From NCBI RefSeq assembly GCF_029263665.1, contig NZ_JAJUFQ010000012.1, forward strand, positions 1 to 64,000: 64,000 bases of DNA. The letters run 5' to 3'. A program made the translations under genes and the position numbers. This stretch comes from Halomonas sp. GTDB lineage: Bacteria; Pseudomonadota; Gammaproteobacteria; Pseudomonadales; Halomonadaceae. Position 1 is the first letter of the stretch. Every line of letters starts with the position of its first letter. The notes below the pieces were generated by a model. It made no database searches. It saw only the letters and a program-made list of their open reading frames with translations, and had not been told where the DNA came from. Positions 56,261-64,000 of this stretch are shown here, piece by piece.

Positions 56261-57193
56261 TTATACCGAGTTTTCCTTGGCGAAGATCTCTTTCGCCAGC
56301 TCAAAGCACTTCTCGGCCAGGGCCGAACGTGGCTCCGCCCGCCGCATGAGCAGGCTGATGGGGGCGTTGGTGTTGGCATTGGCAATCGGGATGATGCGCA
56401 GCTCATCACTCAGGATATCGGTGCCGTTCTGCAATGGCACGATAGCGCAGCAGATACCGGACTTGACGGCCTGTGCCAACTGATACGTCGAGTCGCTTTC
56501 CAGTACCGGGGTCGGGTGTAGCCCCAGGCCGCTCATCTTCAGCATGATCGACTGCCGAAAACGCATGGCTTTCGACAGCATGCCCAAGGGCACTTCGCTG
56601 ACCGCTTGCCAGCTCAGTGCTTCACCCTCGAAGTGGAAGTAACGAATATCAAACAGCAGGCCCATGCTGGTGACATCCAGTTCGATCGTCTCGAAGTGTT
56701 CCGTGCTCTCGTTATCGAGAGTGCTGTTGAGAGAGTTACCGAGATGGTTGTCGAGATAGCAAAGGCCAAGGTCGAGATCATTGCGGCTCAAACCGTCGAT
56801 GATCTGCTCGGAACTCATGGATGAGAGCTGGAAGGAAAGTTCGGGGTAGCGTTGCGAGAGGGGTTTCAGCAATTGCATGGGGTCGAAGCTGGCCAGCGGC
56901 ACCATGCCAATCCGCAGGTTTCCGACCAGTTGGCCACGGCAATTGGCGGCTTCGGCCTGAAGGCCATCGTGGGCCGCCAGCAGGGTCCTGGCCCAGGCCA
57001 GTATTCTTTCACCGGCCTCGGTGAAGCCTTCGAAACGATGGCCTCGCCTTATCAGCACCAGGTCCAGCTCATCCTCCAGGCCCTTGATGCGCATGGACAG
57101 CGTCGGCTGGGTGACATGGCAAAGATCGGCGGCCTTGCCGAAGTGTCGGGTTTGATCAAGGGCAACGAGAAACTTGAGCTGTTTGATATCCAT
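56261..57193 (-). CDS. LysR-family transcriptional regulator
   Basis: A 310-residue LysR regulator. The N-terminal helix-turn-helix (FLVALDQTRHFGKAADLCHV, then TQPTLSMRIKGLEDEL) and effector-binding domain (VGNLRIGMVPLASFDPMQLL) are complete. Relatives are often found next to FdhF/YdeP-type oxidoreductase genes, and here it converges on one, so it may control that gene. The ligand is not known. Confidence 0.87.
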   Translation of the reverse strand: MDIKQLKFLVALDQTRHFGKAADLCHVTQPTLSMRIKGLEDELDLVLIRRGHRFEGFTEAGERILAWARTLLAAHDGLQAEAANCRGQLVGNLRIGMVPLASFDPMQLLKPLSQRYPELSFQLSSMSSEQIIDGLSRNDLDLGLCYLDNHLGNSLNSTLDNESTEHFETIELDVTSMGLLFDIRYFHFEGEALSWQAVSEVPLGMLSKAMRFRQSIMLKMSGLGLHPTPVLESDSTYQLAQAVKSGICCAIVPLQNGTDILSDELRIIPIANANTNAPISLLMRRAEPRSALAEKCFELAKEIFAKENSV

Positions 57194-57259
57194 GACATGA
57201 CCTGAGAGACAATTCGGCGGCTGGGGCCTGAATGTTGATACTAGCTGATCGTCATGCTC

Positions 57260-57329
57260 AGCTCAGCACCGTTCAGCTCAGCACCGCTCAACTCAGAACC
57301 GTTCAGCTCAGAACCGTTCAACTCAGAAC
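57260..57329. repeat. 15-bp tandem repeats overlapping the end of the bestrophin gene
   Basis: About 4.7 copies of a 15-bp unit (AGCTCAGCACCGTTC and variants). The bestrophin stop codon at 57318-57320 lies inside the last units, so the array has grown out from the 3' end of the gene. Confidence 0.88.
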
Positions 57330-58217
57330 ATAGTCGATGGGCTCCAGCGGTGGTGGGAGTATGTCATCTCCCAGGGCGCAGAGTATTTCGCGCTCGATGG
57401 TACGCACCATGGCATCGATGGGCAGGTCGTTTTCATCACGCCCAAAGGGCTCCTCCAGCTCGTTGCCGATGGCATCCAGGCCGAAAAAGGTATAGCTCAC
57501 GATGGCGGTGAAGAGAGGCGCGAGCCACCCGAGCGGCTCGGCCATGGCAAAGGGCAGCAGGAGGCAGAAGATAAAGATGGTTCGGTGCAGCAGCAGGGTG
57601 TAGGGGAATGGTAGGGGCGTCGTCTTGATGCGCTCACAGTTAGCCTGTGCTTCCGACAGCCCGACCAGGCGTTGCTCCAGGGTGATGTAACGCCATTCGC
57701 TGATCTGTTGTTCAGCTGCCAACTGCGAGCACCTTTCTCCCAGCTGTCTCAGGATGGCATCGCTGAGATTGTCGGCATGGCGGTCAGGCATGGGATTGAC
57801 CCAGGCTTGTGCTGCCTGATGTTCATCTTCGCCACGCAACCTGGCATTCAGGGCATTAGCAAACCCGCAAAGCCGGCGCAGCATCGCCTGTCTTTCCTGC
57901 GGATCGGCAATCGCCACGCTTTCGCGGGCGAACGAGCGTATCTCGACAATGATCTTCCCCCACAGCTGGCGGCCTTCCCACCAGCGCGTATAACAGGCGT
58001 TGTTGCGAAAGCTCATGAAAATGGAAAGTGACAGGCCCAGCAAGGTGAAAGGGGTGGCACTGACCCGGGTGAACCAGGAGGGGTAGTGCATTTCCATCAG
58101 CACAATCAGGCTGGCGAGTGCCGTGACCATGATACAGCGCCAGGCGATACGCTTGGCGATGGACCCTTTTATCGCGGTCAATGTGGAAAACAGATGTTTA
58201 TCGGTTCTGACAATCAC
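57318..58217 (-). CDS. Bestrophin-family ion channel (UPF0187/YneE)
   Basis: A 299-residue bacterial bestrophin. It has the conserved NNACYTRWWEGRQLWGKI segment near residue 72 and hydrophobic spans near 30-70 and 205-240. TFFGLDAIGNELEEPFGRDE with the acidic cluster typical of the family stands near 250. Bacterial homologues form pentameric, sodium-selective or anion channels in the inner membrane. It stands alone; no regulator is evident. Confidence 0.88.
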   Translation of the reverse strand: MIVRTDKHLFSTLTAIKGSIAKRIAWRCIMVTALASLIVLMEMHYPSWFTRVSATPFTLLGLSLSIFMSFRNNACYTRWWEGRQLWGKIIVEIRSFARESVAIADPQERQAMLRRLCGFANALNARLRGEDEHQAAQAWVNPMPDRHADNLSDAILRQLGERCSQLAAEQQISEWRYITLEQRLVGLSEAQANCERIKTTPLPFPYTLLLHRTIFIFCLLLPFAMAEPLGWLAPLFTAIVSYTFFGLDAIGNELEEPFGRDENDLPIDAMVRTIEREILCALGDDILPPPLEPIDYVLS

Positions 58218-58421
58218 AGGAATAAAACCTGTATGAAAAATATAAGGTTTTGTAGTTTATCAAGGCGCTTTTGTTGGTTGAAATTGATGTTTCTGAACGA
58301 TTGATAACGATGGTCTATGGTGTCTGGAATGCGGCAGACAAACCGCTGATTGTCGATTCCTGCCTCCCTGAAGCGACTCACAGGAACCGGACTAACCTGG
58401 CGACGTTAAGGAGATATCACC

Positions 58422-59108
58422 ATGGGACAAGACGCCACGATGTATCAGCGCGCTGCGTTGACCGTCTATCTTCATCCTTTTTCCTCCTATTGCCAGAAGG
58501 CAAAGGTGGCTTTCTATGAAAAGGGCGTGCCATTCGTGGTGAAGCTATTGGATGGCAGTGAACCGGTGGCAAGTGAATTCGCGGCGCTGTGGCCCATCGG
58601 CAAGTTTCCGGTAGCGGTCGATGGCGATCAGCTGATCTTCGAGGCAACCGGCATCATCGAATATCTCGAGGCGCTGTATCCGGAGCAGGTCCGGCTCATC
58701 CCGCTGGACCCGGTTCTCGCGGCAGAGGTCCGCATGTGGGATCGATTCTTCGACAATTACATCAGCTATCCTCAGCAACAGATGATCTATGTCGCGCTCG
58801 GGCGCGAGCCTGACGATGGTGACGACTGCGCGAAATGGAAAACCGCACTGGAGACCGCTTACGCCATTCTCGACCAGCGCATGGCAGGTCGAAAATGGGT
58901 CGCGGGAGAGACCTTCAGCTTGGCTGATTGCGCCGCAGCACCCGCGCTCCTGTATGCCGACTGGACGCATGCCATCCCCGAACGCTTCGCCCATGTTCAC
59001 TCCTACCGCGCACGACTGCTGGCGCGCTCGAGTTATGCACAGGTGCTTGATGAAGCGCGTCCTTATCGGCACCTGTTTCCACTGGGCGCGCCAGAGGGGC
59101 GTGATTGA
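58422..59108 (+). CDS. Glutathione S-transferase family protein
   Basis: A 228-residue GST. The thioredoxin-fold N-terminal domain has the HPFSSYCQKAKVAFYEKGVP start, with a serine-serine pair at the usual catalytic site and the cis-proline in GKFPV. FEATGIIEYLE follows, then the helical C-terminal domain (KWVAGETFSLADCAAAPALL). ATG 58422 has a strong AAGGAGATATCACC site. Substrate unknown. It is followed by the YCII protein gene and may share transcription with it. Confidence 0.88.
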   Translation: MGQDATMYQRAALTVYLHPFSSYCQKAKVAFYEKGVPFVVKLLDGSEPVASEFAALWPIGKFPVAVDGDQLIFEATGIIEYLEALYPEQVRLIPLDPVLAAEVRMWDRFFDNYISYPQQQMIYVALGREPDDGDDCAKWKTALETAYAILDQRMAGRKWVAGETFSLADCAAAPALLYADWTHAIPERFAHVHSYRARLLARSSYAQVLDEARPYRHLFPLGAPEGRD

Positions 59109-59116
59109 GAGCCCTT

Positions 59117-59188
59117 AGCGGTTTTGGATAGAAGGCCCTCAGCGGTTTTGGATAGAAGGCCCTCAGCGGTTTTGGATAGAAGGCCCTC
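59117..59188. repeat. Three 24-bp tandem repeats after the GST gene
   Basis: The unit AGCGGTTTTGGATAGAAGG plus CCCTC occurs three times without a mismatch, starting 8 bases past the GST stop, with a partial copy before it and a degraded one after it. Confidence 0.92.
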
Positions 59189-59281
59189 CGTGGTGTTGAA
59201 CGCAAAAGATCACAACCGTATGTCGATCTGCAGCAACCTGACGCGACCATAAGAACGACAATCCATGAATGAGGGACGAAA

Positions 59282-59638
59282 ATGAAATATCTATGCCTGG
59301 TCTACAGTGATGAAGAGCTGCTGCATAGCCTGCCGGAAAGCCCGCACGACGAGGAATGCCTGGCGTATGCCGAGAAAGTCCAAGGTAGTGGCCGCATGCT
59401 CGCCGCTGAAGCCCTGGAGCCGGTGCTGACTGCCAAGACCGTGCGGGTAAGGGCCGGCAAGACCGTTGTTACCGATGGCCCCTTTGCTGAAACCAAGGAA
59501 CAGCTTGCGGGGTTCTATCTGGTAGACGCACAGGACGAAACCGAAGCCCTGGAGATCGCCAAGGGTATCCCCGCCGCGCGGGTGGGCAGTGTCGAGGTTC
59601 GCCCAGTGCGTGAGCTGGATGTGCCATCGCGGGCCTAG
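59282..59638 (+). CDS. YCII-related (DGPF-domain) protein
   Basis: A 118-residue protein of the YCII/DGPF family: MKYLCLVYSDEELL start, VVTDGPFAETKEQLAGFYLV with the DGPF motif near residue 61, and EALEIAKGIPAARVGSVEVR end. Members are dimeric ferredoxin-like folds, sometimes co-occurring with ECF sigma factors. GAGGGACGAAA precedes the ATG. Function unknown. Confidence 0.9.
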   Translation: MKYLCLVYSDEELLHSLPESPHDEECLAYAEKVQGSGRMLAAEALEPVLTAKTVRVRAGKTVVTDGPFAETKEQLAGFYLVDAQDETEALEIAKGIPAARVGSVEVRPVRELDVPSRA

Positions 59639-59652
59639 TGCATGTGCTAGCT

Positions 59653-60711
59653 TCAAGCGCCGGTCACTGTCGCGATCGACATGCCGCCATAGATATTGGC
59701 CTGGATGGCAGGGCGTTGCAGGTAGTCATGGGGAAACCCCAGTGACACCTTGCTGACATTGTCGAGCCGGGCCAACTGGTCATCCGTCAGTTGCAGCTCA
59801 AGTGCGGCCAGGTTGGCGTCGAGCTGATCGGTTGAGCGAGCCCCGATAAGCGGCGCTGCCATGCCGGGGCGAGTGAGCAGCCAGGCCAATGCCACGGCGG
59901 CAGGCGATGCCTCCTGTTCTTGAGCGACCTGCTTCACCTCATCGACGATACGGAAGCTGCGTTCCGGGACAGGGCCGGCTTCCGTCACGATGGCTGCACG
60001 ACTGCCGCTGGCTACGCTGTCCGGAGAAAGTTCGGCGCGCTGGTACTTCCCGGTCAGCAACCCGCTGGCCAGGGGCGACCAGGGCACGATACCCATGCCC
60101 ATCTCGCGGGACATCGGCACCAGGTCGCGCTCCACGCTGCGTTCGATCAGGTTGTATTCCAACTGCATGGCGATCAGCGGTGACCAGCCGCGAAGGTCCG
60201 CAATGGCCTGCATCCGTGAGGCCTGCCAGGCGGGGATATCGGACAGCCCCAGGTACACGACCTTACCCGCCGCCACCAGGTCATCCATGGCGCGCAGTAC
60301 CTCTTCCACGGGCGTGGTGAAGTCCCAGGCATGCAGATACAGCAGGTCGATGTAGTCGCTGCCGAGGCGGGCCAGGCTGTCTTCCACCGCACGGACCATG
60401 CTGCGTCGGCTGTTGCCACCGGAGTTCGGGTCGTTGGCGCGCATCGGCAGAGTGTATTTCGTGGCAATGACCAAGCGTTCACGCCGCCCTTTGGCAAAGC
60501 GGCCGATAAAGGACTCGGAAGAGCCGCCGGTGTAGTAGTTCGCGGTATCGATGAAGTTGCCGCCACGCTCGACATAGCGATCGAAGATTGCGCGGGATGT
60601 CGGCTCATCAGCACCGAATCCCCATTCTGTACCGAAGGTCATGGTGCCAAGCGCCATGGGCGATATCTTCAGGCCTGAACGGCCCAGCAAACGGTAATGG
60701 TCAAGCTGCAT
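59653..60711 (-). CDS. Aldo/keto reductase
   Basis: A 352-residue NADPH-dependent oxidoreductase with TIM-barrel fold. The catalytic tetrad is visible: D and Y in GNFIDTANYYTGGSSE near 55-62, K in LVIATKYTLP near 86, H in LLYLHAWD near 127. The cofactor segment GARSTDQLDANLAAL is near 290. GGAGGAAAGATCCC precedes the ATG. It is divergent from a LysR regulator gene, 207 bases away, that probably controls it. Confidence 0.9.
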   Translation of the reverse strand: MQLDHYRLLGRSGLKISPMALGTMTFGTEWGFGADEPTSRAIFDRYVERGGNFIDTANYYTGGSSESFIGRFAKGRRERLVIATKYTLPMRANDPNSGGNSRRSMVRAVEDSLARLGSDYIDLLYLHAWDFTTPVEEVLRAMDDLVAAGKVVYLGLSDIPAWQASRMQAIADLRGWSPLIAMQLEYNLIERSVERDLVPMSREMGMGIVPWSPLASGLLTGKYQRAELSPDSVASGSRAAIVTEAGPVPERSFRIVDEVKQVAQEQEASPAAVALAWLLTRPGMAAPLIGARSTDQLDANLAALELQLTDDQLARLDNVSKVSLGFPHDYLQRPAIQANIYGGMSIATVTGA

Positions 60712-60801
60712 GGGATCTTTCCTCCGCTGTTGGCTTCCTGGGAAGATAGATCTGTTTCAAAATGGACAGAATATGTTGGTATCTTCATGGACCATGAAGT
60801 T

Positions 60802-60873
60802 GAGATAAATAATGGCATTGGGATAAATAACGGTGCCGGGATAAACAGCGGTGCCGGGATACATCATGGAAAG
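60802..60873. repeat. Degenerate 18-bp tandem repeats in the AKR-LysR intergenic region
   Basis: Four units of the type GGGATAAATAACGGTGCC, increasingly degenerate at both ends. They lie 46-117 bases before the LysR start, where the shared operator is expected. Confidence 0.75.
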
Positions 60874-60918
60874 GTAACGATGGAAGGCAGAGATGACAGT
60901 CCGTAGGGAAAGATCACA

Positions 60919-61830
60919 ATGAAAGGAAGTGACGTAGCGGAACTGCGTGCCTTTGCCGCAATCATCGAACACGGCAATTTCGCCCGGGCGGCGGAGTGGC
61001 TTGGAGTTACGCCTTCAGCGCTCAGCCAGACGATCCGGCGGCTGGAGGTGCGCCTGGGTCAACGCCTGCTGAACAGAACCACGCGTGCCACGCGGGCGAC
61101 AGAAGCGGGGCAGCAGCTATATGAGCGTATTCGGCCCGCCTTGAAGGAAATCGCCGAGGCGCAAGCCCAGTTGCAGGACCAACAGGGCGAGCTCGGTGGT
61201 CGGTTGCGCATCAATGCATCGCGCACCGGGGCTTCCTATGCGCTGGCACCACACCTGACGAGCTTTGCCCAGTCCTATCCCCGAATCGAGGTCGAGATTG
61301 TCATCTCCGATCGTCTGGAAGATGTCGTCGCCAGCGAATGCGATGCCGGGTTGCGCCTCGGTGAAAACCTGGAGCAGGACATGGTGGGCGTGCCGGTGAG
61401 TGATCCCTTGCGCTGGATCGCCGTGGCATCACCGGCCTATCTGGCGCGGACGGGCACACCAGGGCATCCCACAGATTTGAAGGAACATGCCTGCATCAAC
61501 ATGCGCTGGCCAAGTGGAGGACACTTGTACCAGTGGGAATTCGCGCGTGATGGGCAGTCTGTTCAGGTGGCTGTGGCTGGCCCGCTGTGTACCAACGATG
61601 TGGCAACCCGGCTGCGCGCGGTCAAGGATGGCCTTGGTATCGGCTATTTCCTCGAGCCAGAAGCATGTGACCTTCTGGCGACCGGCGATATCGTCGAAGT
61701 GCTCGGCCCATGGTGCGCGAGGGAACCAGGTTTCTACCTCTACTATCCCGGCAATCGCCTCGTTACCCCGCAACTGCGAGCTTTCCTCGACCATGTTGCC
61801 GCACGCAGGCGAGCAGAAGTGGAAGAGTAG
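60919..61830 (+). CDS. LysR-family transcriptional regulator
   Basis: A 303-residue LysR regulator with helix-turn-helix (FAAIIEHGNFARAAEWLGVT, then PSALSQTIRRLEVRLGQRLL) and effector domain (GGRLRINASRTGASYALAPH). It is divergent from an aldo/keto reductase gene, the usual arrangement for a regulator and its target. Confidence 0.9.
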   Translation: MKGSDVAELRAFAAIIEHGNFARAAEWLGVTPSALSQTIRRLEVRLGQRLLNRTTRATRATEAGQQLYERIRPALKEIAEAQAQLQDQQGELGGRLRINASRTGASYALAPHLTSFAQSYPRIEVEIVISDRLEDVVASECDAGLRLGENLEQDMVGVPVSDPLRWIAVASPAYLARTGTPGHPTDLKEHACINMRWPSGGHLYQWEFARDGQSVQVAVAGPLCTNDVATRLRAVKDGLGIGYFLEPEACDLLATGDIVEVLGPWCAREPGFYLYYPGNRLVTPQLRAFLDHVAARRRAEVEE

Positions 61831-61935
61831 AGGGGAAGAGTAGAGGGGAAGAGAGATAGAGAAGGCAGGGATAACGAGAAGGCAGGCATAGCGATAAGGC
61901 TGGGGATAGAAAGCAGAAGAAGCAGGGGATAGAGG

Positions 61936-61977
61936 CAGGGTTGTAGAAACAGGGTTGTAGAAACAGGGTTATAGAGC
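61936..61977. repeat. 14-bp tandem repeats in a purine-rich stretch
   Basis: Units CAGGGTTGTAGAAA occur twice exactly and once degenerate. The whole stretch 61,831-62,000 between the LysR stop and the terminator is strongly purine-biased on the plus strand (GGGGAAGAG, AGAAGGCAGGGATA and similar). Confidence 0.7.
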
Positions 61978-62000
61978 CAGGTTCATGAAACAGAGGATAG

Positions 62001-62022
62001 AAAGCCCCGCCGCAGCGGGGCC
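62001..62022 (-). terminator. Intrinsic terminator of the DUF2501 gene
   Basis: GCCCCGC and GCGGGGC pair around CGCA; on the minus strand a TTTCT tail follows, 13 bases beyond the DUF2501 stop. Confidence 0.75.
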
Positions 62023-62034
62023 GGGAACAAACGC

Positions 62035-62481
62035 TTATCCCCCCACCATGGACACGGCCTGATCTGCCACCATACCGCAGGCCTTTTCACCTACCGTGTC
62101 GCCCAGGGAGGCCAGATTGAACGACTCGCCATCTTCTCCCTGCAGAATGCCACTCAGACCTTGCTGGTAGTCGCTATCTTCCGTGGGCTCGGCGGAAACA
62201 CCAAGCTGTTCCATCAGTTGATCCTTCGCAACGTCGGCGGTACTGCCGAGATAGCCTTTCTCCTGGCAATAGTTGATGACACCGGTCAGGTTGGTCAGGC
62301 TTCCCGAACTGAAGGAGCCGCTGGATAGCGAGCTCAATAATCCGCCTCCCTCTCCGCCGCCTTCTGAAAGCATGCTGCTCGCGCTCTCCTTCACACTGTC
62401 GAAAGACAAGGCCTGTGCCTGTCCGATCGACATGAAACCAAGCAATCCAGCAAAGGCGATGGTCTTGAGTCGTGTATCCAT
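62035..62481 (-). CDS. DUF2501 (YjjA-like) secreted protein
   Basis: A 148-residue protein with a Sec signal peptide (MDTRLKTIAFAGLLGFMSIG, cleavage after QAQA). LTNLTGVINYCQEKGYLGS is the DUF2501 core seen in E. coli YjjA, and two cysteines (INYC, EKACG) may form a disulphide. A serine/glycine-rich stretch (SEGGGEGGGLLSSLSSGSFS) is probably flexible. Periplasmic; function unknown. Confidence 0.85.
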   Translation of the reverse strand: MDTRLKTIAFAGLLGFMSIGQAQALSFDSVKESASSMLSEGGGEGGGLLSSLSSGSFSSGSLTNLTGVINYCQEKGYLGSTADVAKDQLMEQLGVSAEPTEDSDYQQGLSGILQGEDGESFNLASLGDTVGEKACGMVADQAVSMVGG

Positions 62482-62650
62482 TCAGCATTCTCCATGATTG
62501 AGGGACCGTCACTGAACGCTTTGAAAGTACATCAGTGACTAATGATGTGACCCATCTATGCCGAGGCAGTTCACCCGAAATGGTTCTGGAGCTATATCCG
62601 GCTGGCGAAAAAAGGGGGGAAGTGGAAAGAATGAAAGAGTAGAGGGGCGA

Positions 62651-62697
62651 AAGCCCCGCTCTGATGCCACGGAGCGCAAGGCACCAGAGCGGGGTTT
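62651..62697. terminator. Bidirectional terminator between GMC oxidoreductase and DUF2501 gene
   Basis: AAGCCCCGCTCTG (62651-62663) pairs with CAGAGCGGGGTTT (62685-62697), with further TGCC/GGCA pairing inside. T-rich sequence follows on both strands. It ends the minus-strand oxidoreductase transcript. Confidence 0.8.
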
Positions 62698-62742
62698 CTA
62701 AGCTTTTTTACTCACTCACTAACTAACTAACTCACGAGCTCA

Positions 62743-64000
62743 CTAACTACTAAAGTCCTCCAGGATATGCGTTGCCGTCTTGAATGCCAGGGCGGCGATG
62801 GTCAGGGTGGGGTTCCCCGTGGCCACCGTGGGAAACAGCCCACTTCCTCCCATGTAGAGGTTGGAATGGTCCCAGGATTGCTGGCGATCGTTGACCACAG
62901 AGTTCTCCTTCTTGTCGCCCATCCGGTAAGTACCGACGATATGTCCGGCGCCGTAGAAGGTGAAGCGTTGGCCCTGGTATTCGAAGTTGGTGGGCGTTAC
63001 CTCGGAAGGACTGCCGTAAAGCTTCGGGGGCGGCGGTGTCTTGGTGTACTCGCGGGCTCCTATCGCCTGGAAGATCTCGGTCGACACCTGCTTGGCCGAT
63101 ACGAAGCCGTTGCGTTCGTAGTTGTTCCTTATCCGGTAGGTGATCTTGGGGCGCGGCAGACCCAAGTGGTCGGTGAGGGTTTCTGACAGTTCCACGCGGT
63201 TCTCCGGGTCGGGCAACTGCTCGATCAGATAACCCAGGCGGATCTGGCGGGTGTAGATCCCGTTCAAAGTGCTGACGAGCTTGGCGCCGAACAACTGGGC
63301 ATTGTCCGGCAGGCTTGGATCGAACTTCAGCGGTTGTCCCTGTGCGTTGACCTCATTGCCATTGGTCTGGCTGCCGTCTTGACCAAAGACGAAATCCGCG
63401 AGGGTAGTGAATGGGTCGTTCGCTGCCCACTGCCAGCCCTCGTTACCAATCTCGATGCGATAGGCCGAACGCTCACTGCGGAATTTGCCGTCGCGCAGCG
63501 ATTCGATCCCCGAGGTGGAGAGCGGACCGCGATAGGGGAAAACCGGATCCTTCGCCAGCCCCCAGGCCAGGTACATGATGTGGTCCATCAGGTTGCGCCC
63601 TACCTGGTCGCTGGAGTTGGCCACTCCGTTGGGGAAGTTCTTGTTCTTGTTCGACATCAGCAGCAACTTGGGTGTCTCGATGGCGTGGGCGGCGAGGAAG
63701 TATTTTTTCCCGACTGCCGTGCCCGAACCGGTCTGGATACCGCTGTGGGTGTCGTAGGTGATGAAGTCGATACCGCTGACCTCGTTGGTGGTGTCATCCA
63801 GGCGAATGTTGCTGGCAACGCAGCGGTAGCGGATTTCCACGTTACCGGTCTGCAGTGCTTGCGCCAGGGTGACGGTGGCATCGTATTTGGCCTGGATAGG
63901 GCAGATAGGAATGCAGTTCGTGTTACCTGCGCACTGGCGACGCTCGCCCGGACGGGAGTTGCGACCCTGGGGCGTAGGCGTGATGGAAACCGGGATATCA
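62743..64000 (-). CDS. GMC-family oxidoreductase, C-terminal part (5' end outside window)
   Basis: The minus-strand frame is open to the right edge of the window, giving about 418 residues of a flavin-dependent GMC oxidoreductase. Seen are CIPICPIQAKYDATV near the edge, GKKYFLAAHAIETPKLLLMS with the FAD-binding and substrate region, GRNLMDHIMYLAWG, and the C-terminal GAGHIVGTYRMGDKKENSVV and GNPTLTIAALAFKTA with the catalytic histidine region. The cysteine-rich CIPICP motif occurs in gluconate/alcohol dehydrogenase-type members. A partner cytochrome or small subunit may lie outside. Confidence 0.9.
   Translation of the reverse strand, partial: DIPVSITPTPQGRNSRPGERRQCAGNTNCIPICPIQAKYDATVTLAQALQTGNVEIRYRCVASNIRLDDTTNEVSGIDFITYDTHSGIQTGSGTAVGKKYFLAAHAIETPKLLLMSNKNKNFPNGVANSSDQVGRNLMDHIMYLAWGLAKDPVFPYRGPLSTSGIESLRDGKFRSERSAYRIEIGNEGWQWAANDPFTTLADFVFGQDGSQTNGNEVNAQGQPLKFDPSLPDNAQLFGAKLVSTLNGIYTRQIRLGYLIEQLPDPENRVELSETLTDHLGLPRPKITYRIRNNYERNGFVSAKQVSTEIFQAIGAREYTKTPPPPKLYGSPSEVTPTNFEYQGQRFTFYGAGHIVGTYRMGDKKENSVVNDRQQSWDHSNLYMGGSGLFPTVATGNPTLTIAALAFKTATHILEDFSS

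Overview
The window looks like chromosome from a moderately halophilic gammaproteobacterium of the Halomonadaceae (Halomonas or a close relative). This is inferred from the moderately high GC content, the tRNA sequence, the gene families and the dense ATGA-type operons; there is no rRNA or housekeeping marker to fix the species. Genes run off both ends: a TonB-dependent receptor at the left and a GMC oxidoreductase at the right.

Region 1 (1-18 kb) is a citrate-type siderophore locus. A TonB receptor is followed by six plus-strand genes: NIS synthetase, type III PLP decarboxylase, NIS synthetase, HpcH/HpaI aldolase, NIS synthetase, diaminobutyrate aminotransferase. This matches the achromobactin genes acsD-E-C-B-A-F. 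After a hairpin array, a terminator and a Phd/RelE-type toxin-antitoxin pair comes a minus-strand operon. It holds an MFS exporter (YhcA role), a periplasmic binding protein, two FecCD permeases and an RraA-like protein, behind a good Fur box. No ABC ATPase is present in the window. An ECF sigma factor of the FecI type follows.

Region 2 (18-28 kb, minus strand) is a second, hydroxamate siderophore operon: group II PLP decarboxylase, amine N-monooxygenase, MFS transporter and a fused acyltransferase-NIS synthetase, with its own TonB receptor behind a Fur box. The logic is that of desferrioxamine, bisucaberin or putrebactin assembly. A predicted beta-propeller protein of unknown role and a tRNA with a CAU anticodon follow.

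Region 3 (29-50 kb) is a defence island beginning just downstream of the tRNA. It opens with a partial copy of the tRNA anticodon arm whose loop is inverted. Next are an MNT/HEPN toxin-antitoxin pair with a scrambled antitoxin active site, and a decayed WYL regulator. The core is a tightly packed seven-gene operon (31.2-47.2 kb): SNF2 helicase with DUF3883, DUF1156 adenine methylase, AAA ATPase, small PD-(D/E)XK nuclease, McrB-like AAA+ protein with an EVE-like domain, DUF2357/DUF524 McrC-like nuclease, and DUF499 ATPase. It looks like a DISARM/BREX-like methylase-helicase system carrying a type IV (McrBC-like) restriction module and an ATPase-nuclease pair inside it. A MazG-like pyrophosphohydrolase, an abiE pair with a truncated toxin, a TAXI-TRAP gene remnant and a FitAB (VapBC) pair complete the island. 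No integrase is visible.

Region 4 (50-64 kb) is ordinary chromosome: a bile-acid:sodium symporter family protein, an MITE-like element, a divergent Lrp/EamA exporter pair, an FdhF/YdeP molybdo-oxidoreductase with a convergent LysR regulator, a bestrophin, a GST, a YCII protein, a divergent aldo-keto reductase/LysR pair, a DUF2501 secreted protein and a GMC oxidoreductase. Short tandem repeats (12-24 bp units) recur across the window, mostly at the 3' ends of genes or in non-conserved parts of proteins.
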